A DNA stretch of 64,000 nt. It comes from Isoperla grammatica. Its lineage: Eukaryota; Arthropoda; Insecta; Plecoptera; Perlodidae. The position numbers were made by a program, and so were the translations under genes. Below are positions 61,998-64,000 of the stretch, one piece after another (position 1 is the first letter of the stretch; each line of letters starts with the position of its first letter). The stretch is from assembly GCA_945910005.1 (NCBI GenBank), contig CAMDTW010000240.1, forward strand, positions 124,001-188,000, written 5' to 3'. The notes under the pieces were generated by a model. That model did not search any database. It was given only the letters and a program-made list of their open reading frames with translations, and was not told where the DNA came from.

Positions 61998-64000
61998 TTA
62001 TTTTTCAACGGAGGGTGTAACTTCTAAAGTAGTTATCGAAATGTGACGAAATGGACACATTGTGCTTATTGGAGCCTGAAACGCTATAAAACAACGATTT
62101 GTCAACTTTGGTTGAAACCCTGAGGAATCCCAGCCGTATGCAAGATTCCTCTTAAAACTGGAAGTATGTGGTAGATAGACTGAAATTAGCCAATTTCTAT
62201 ATTTTATCCATATTTTAACCAAAAACAACCAAAAAACTCAATTTATGCATTTTCATAATACTCTTGAAGAATGCAACCTATAATTCTTATTTTTCACGGA
62301 GGGTGTAACTTCTATAGAAGTTATCAAAATGTGACGAAATGGACAAATTGTGCTTATTGGAGCCTGAAACGCTCTAAAACAACAATTTGTGCAATTTGGT
62401 TGAAACCCTTAGAAATCCCAGCCGTATGCAAGATTCCTCTTAAAACTGGAAATTTGTGGTAGATAGACTTAAATCAGCCAATTTCTATATTTTATGCATA
62501 TTTTAACCAAAAACGACTTAAAACCTCAATTTATGCATTTTCATAATACTCTTGAAGAATAAAAACTATAATTCTTATTTTTCAACGGATTGTGTAACTT
62601 CTATGGAAGTTATCGAAATGTGACGAAATGGACAAATTGTGCTTATTGGAGCCTGAAACGCTCTAGAACAACGATTTGTCAACTTTGGTTGAAACCCTTA
62701 GGAATCCCAGCCGTATGCAAGATTCCTCTTAAAACTGGAAATTTGTGGTAGATAGACTGAAATCAGCCAATTTCTATAATTTATGTATATTTTAACCAAA
62801 AACGACCAAAAACCTCAATTTATGCATTTTCATAATACTCTTAAAGAATAACAAATATAATTCTTATTTTTCAACGGTTGGTGTAACTTCTAAAGTAGTT
62901 ATCGAAATGTGACGAAATGGACAAATTGTGCTTATTGGAGCCTGAAACGCTCTAAAACAACGATTTGTGCAATTCGGTTGAAACCCTTAGGAATCCCAGC
63001 CGTATGCAAGATTCCTCTAAAAACTGAAAGTTTGTGGTAGATAGACTGAAATCAGCCAATTTTTATATTTTATCCATATTTTAACCAAAAATGACCATAA
63101 AACTCAATTTATGCATTTTCATAATACTCTTGAAGAATGCAACCTATAATTCTTATTTTTCAACGGAGGGTGTAACTTCTATAGAAGTTATCGAAATGTG
63201 ACGAAATGGACAAATTGTGCTTATTGGAGCCTGAAACGCTCTAAAACAACGATTTGTCAACTTTGGTTGAAACCCTTAGGAATGCCAGCCGTATGCAAGA
63301 TTCCTCTTAAAACTGGAAATTTGTGGTAGATAGGCTAAAAACAGCCAATTTCTATTTTTTTATGCATATTTTAACCAAAAACGACGAAAAAACTCAATTT
63401 ATGCATTTTCATTATACTCTTGAAGAATGCAACCTATAATTCTTATTTTTCAACGGAGGGTGTAACTTCTATAGAAGTTATCGAAATGTGACGAAATGGA
63501 TAAATTGTGCTTATTGGAGCCTGAAACGCTCTAAAACAACGATTTGTCAACTTTTGTTGAAACCCTTAGGAATCCCAGCCGTATGCAAGATTCCTCTTAA
63601 AACTGGAAGTTTGTGGTTGATAGACTGAAATCAGCCAATTTCTATTTTTTATGCATATTTTAACCAAAAACGACGAAAAAACAATTTATGCATTTTCATT
63701 ATACTCTTGAAGAATGCAACCTATAATTCTTATTTTTCGACGGAGGGTGTAACTTCTATAGAAGTTATCGAAATGTGACGAAATGGACAAATTGTGCTTA
63801 TTGGAGCCTGAAACGCTCTAAAACAACGATTTGTGCAATTTGGTTGAAACCCTTAGGAATCCCAGCCGTATGCAAGATTCCTCTTAAAACTGTAAGTTTG
63901 TGGTAGATAGACTAAAATCAGCCAATTTCTATATTTTATGCATATTTTAACCAAAAACGACGAAAAAGCTCAATTTATACATTTTCATTATACTCTTGAA
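61998..64000 (+). repeat. 16-monomer HOR, right-hand family, copy 3, cut by the window end
   Basis: The TTATCG anchor, the D/C hybrid monomer (62687-62975), the GAATGCC monomer (63280), the GGTTGATAG monomer and the start of the CTGTAAG/GAAAAAGCTC monomer (63889 on) are all in the order of 46683-48818 and 53330-55465. By that pattern a full 16-monomer unit should continue past the window. CTCTAGAAC near 62660 is shared with copy 2 and not copy 1. AAAAAACAATTT near 63680 is a small private deletion. Confidence 0.88.

Larger units (their letters stand above)
1..64000 (+). repeat. Tandem satellite array, ~289-bp monomer, about 221 copies, one orientation
   Basis: The landmark GGTTGAAAC...TTAGGAATCCCAG recurs at 1, 288, 577, 866, 1155, 1444, 1733 and so on to the end, at steps of 287-290 bp and mostly exactly 289. 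All monomers read in the same direction; I saw no inversion and no non-satellite insertion. A typical monomer counted by hand has 98 G+C in 289 bp (34%). Neither edge of the array is in the window. Arrays of this kind, with higher-order structure and no genes, are characteristic of eukaryotic centromeric, pericentromeric or subtelomeric heterochromatin. The chromosomal location is inferred, not seen. No stretch longer than one monomer is left unexplained by this repeat. Confidence 0.98.

Noticed and set aside
1..64000. CENP-B box
   Set aside because: I looked for TTCG....A..CGGG-like 17-mers in the consensus on both strands and saw none. The 18-bp palindrome is unrelated in sequence.
1..64000. 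CRISPR array
   Set aside because: The repeats are 289 bp and directly joined without unique spacers, unlike CRISPR repeats of a few tens of bp separated by spacers.
1..64000. Transposable element or LTR-derived tandem repeat
   Set aside because: No terminal repeats, target-site duplications, polypurine tract, or coding remnants are visible at any monomer or HOR border; borders keep the 289-bp register instead.
1..64000. Telomeric or subtelomeric origin
   Set aside because: No TTAGGG, TTAGG, TTTAGGG or similar tandem motif is present. CCCTTAGG appears once per monomer but never in tandem.

Overview
The whole 64-kb window is one uninterrupted tandem satellite DNA array. A unit of about 289 bp is repeated head-to-tail roughly 221 times, always in the same orientation. 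I found no protein-coding gene, RNA gene, CRISPR array, recognisable transposable element or unique-sequence gap. A typical monomer is about 34% G+C. The setting is a eukaryotic, heterochromatic locus of centromeric or pericentromeric type. The lineage cannot be fixed from sequence alone. CpG is not depleted in the monomer (8 seen against about 8.3 expected in the copy I counted), which weakly argues against a heavily CpG-methylated germline and fits many invertebrates.

Several monomer classes are visible. Type A has GAATGCAACC and a perfect 18-bp palindrome. Type A' has GCAGCC in place of GCAACC. Type B has GAATAAAAAC and the palindrome. Type D has AATAACAAATATAA and a palindrome with one mismatched pair. 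Type E/C has GAACTC on the left, CAGAATGCACACT on the right, and a disrupted palindrome. Type C' is the right half of C with GGAGGG and a CCGGCC left half. Their order is repeated at multiples of 289 bp, so the array is built of higher-order repeats (HORs) that change along the window.

Layout. 1-16.5 kb: a multi-kb HOR block is present three times, starting at 1, 7506 and 11548; the middle copy is shortened. 16.7-19.1 kb: a 5-mer (about 1446 bp) tandem duplication. 19.3-28.6 kb: two HOR copies, a 17-mer and a 15-mer lacking two monomers. 26.9-36.1 kb: two tandem copies of a 16-mer (4624-4625 bp). 37.8-39.0 kb: a recent 2-mer duplication. 39-43.6 kb: a mosaic zone with unusually diverged monomers near 40.2-41.0 kb. 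From about 43.6 kb a different HOR family takes over: E-type monomers disappear and units of 7 monomers (exactly 2023 bp) and 16 monomers (4622-4624 bp) alternate up to the right end, with the highest copy-to-copy identity in the window.

Nothing here works as an operon or gene set. What could be functional is structural: an 18-bp palindrome present in some monomer classes and broken in others, two further short dyads, and a run of A/T tracts spaced about one helical turn apart. These are plausible sites for a centromere or heterochromatin protein and for nucleosome positioning, but that is inference. Both window edges lie inside the array, so its true size and flanks are unknown.
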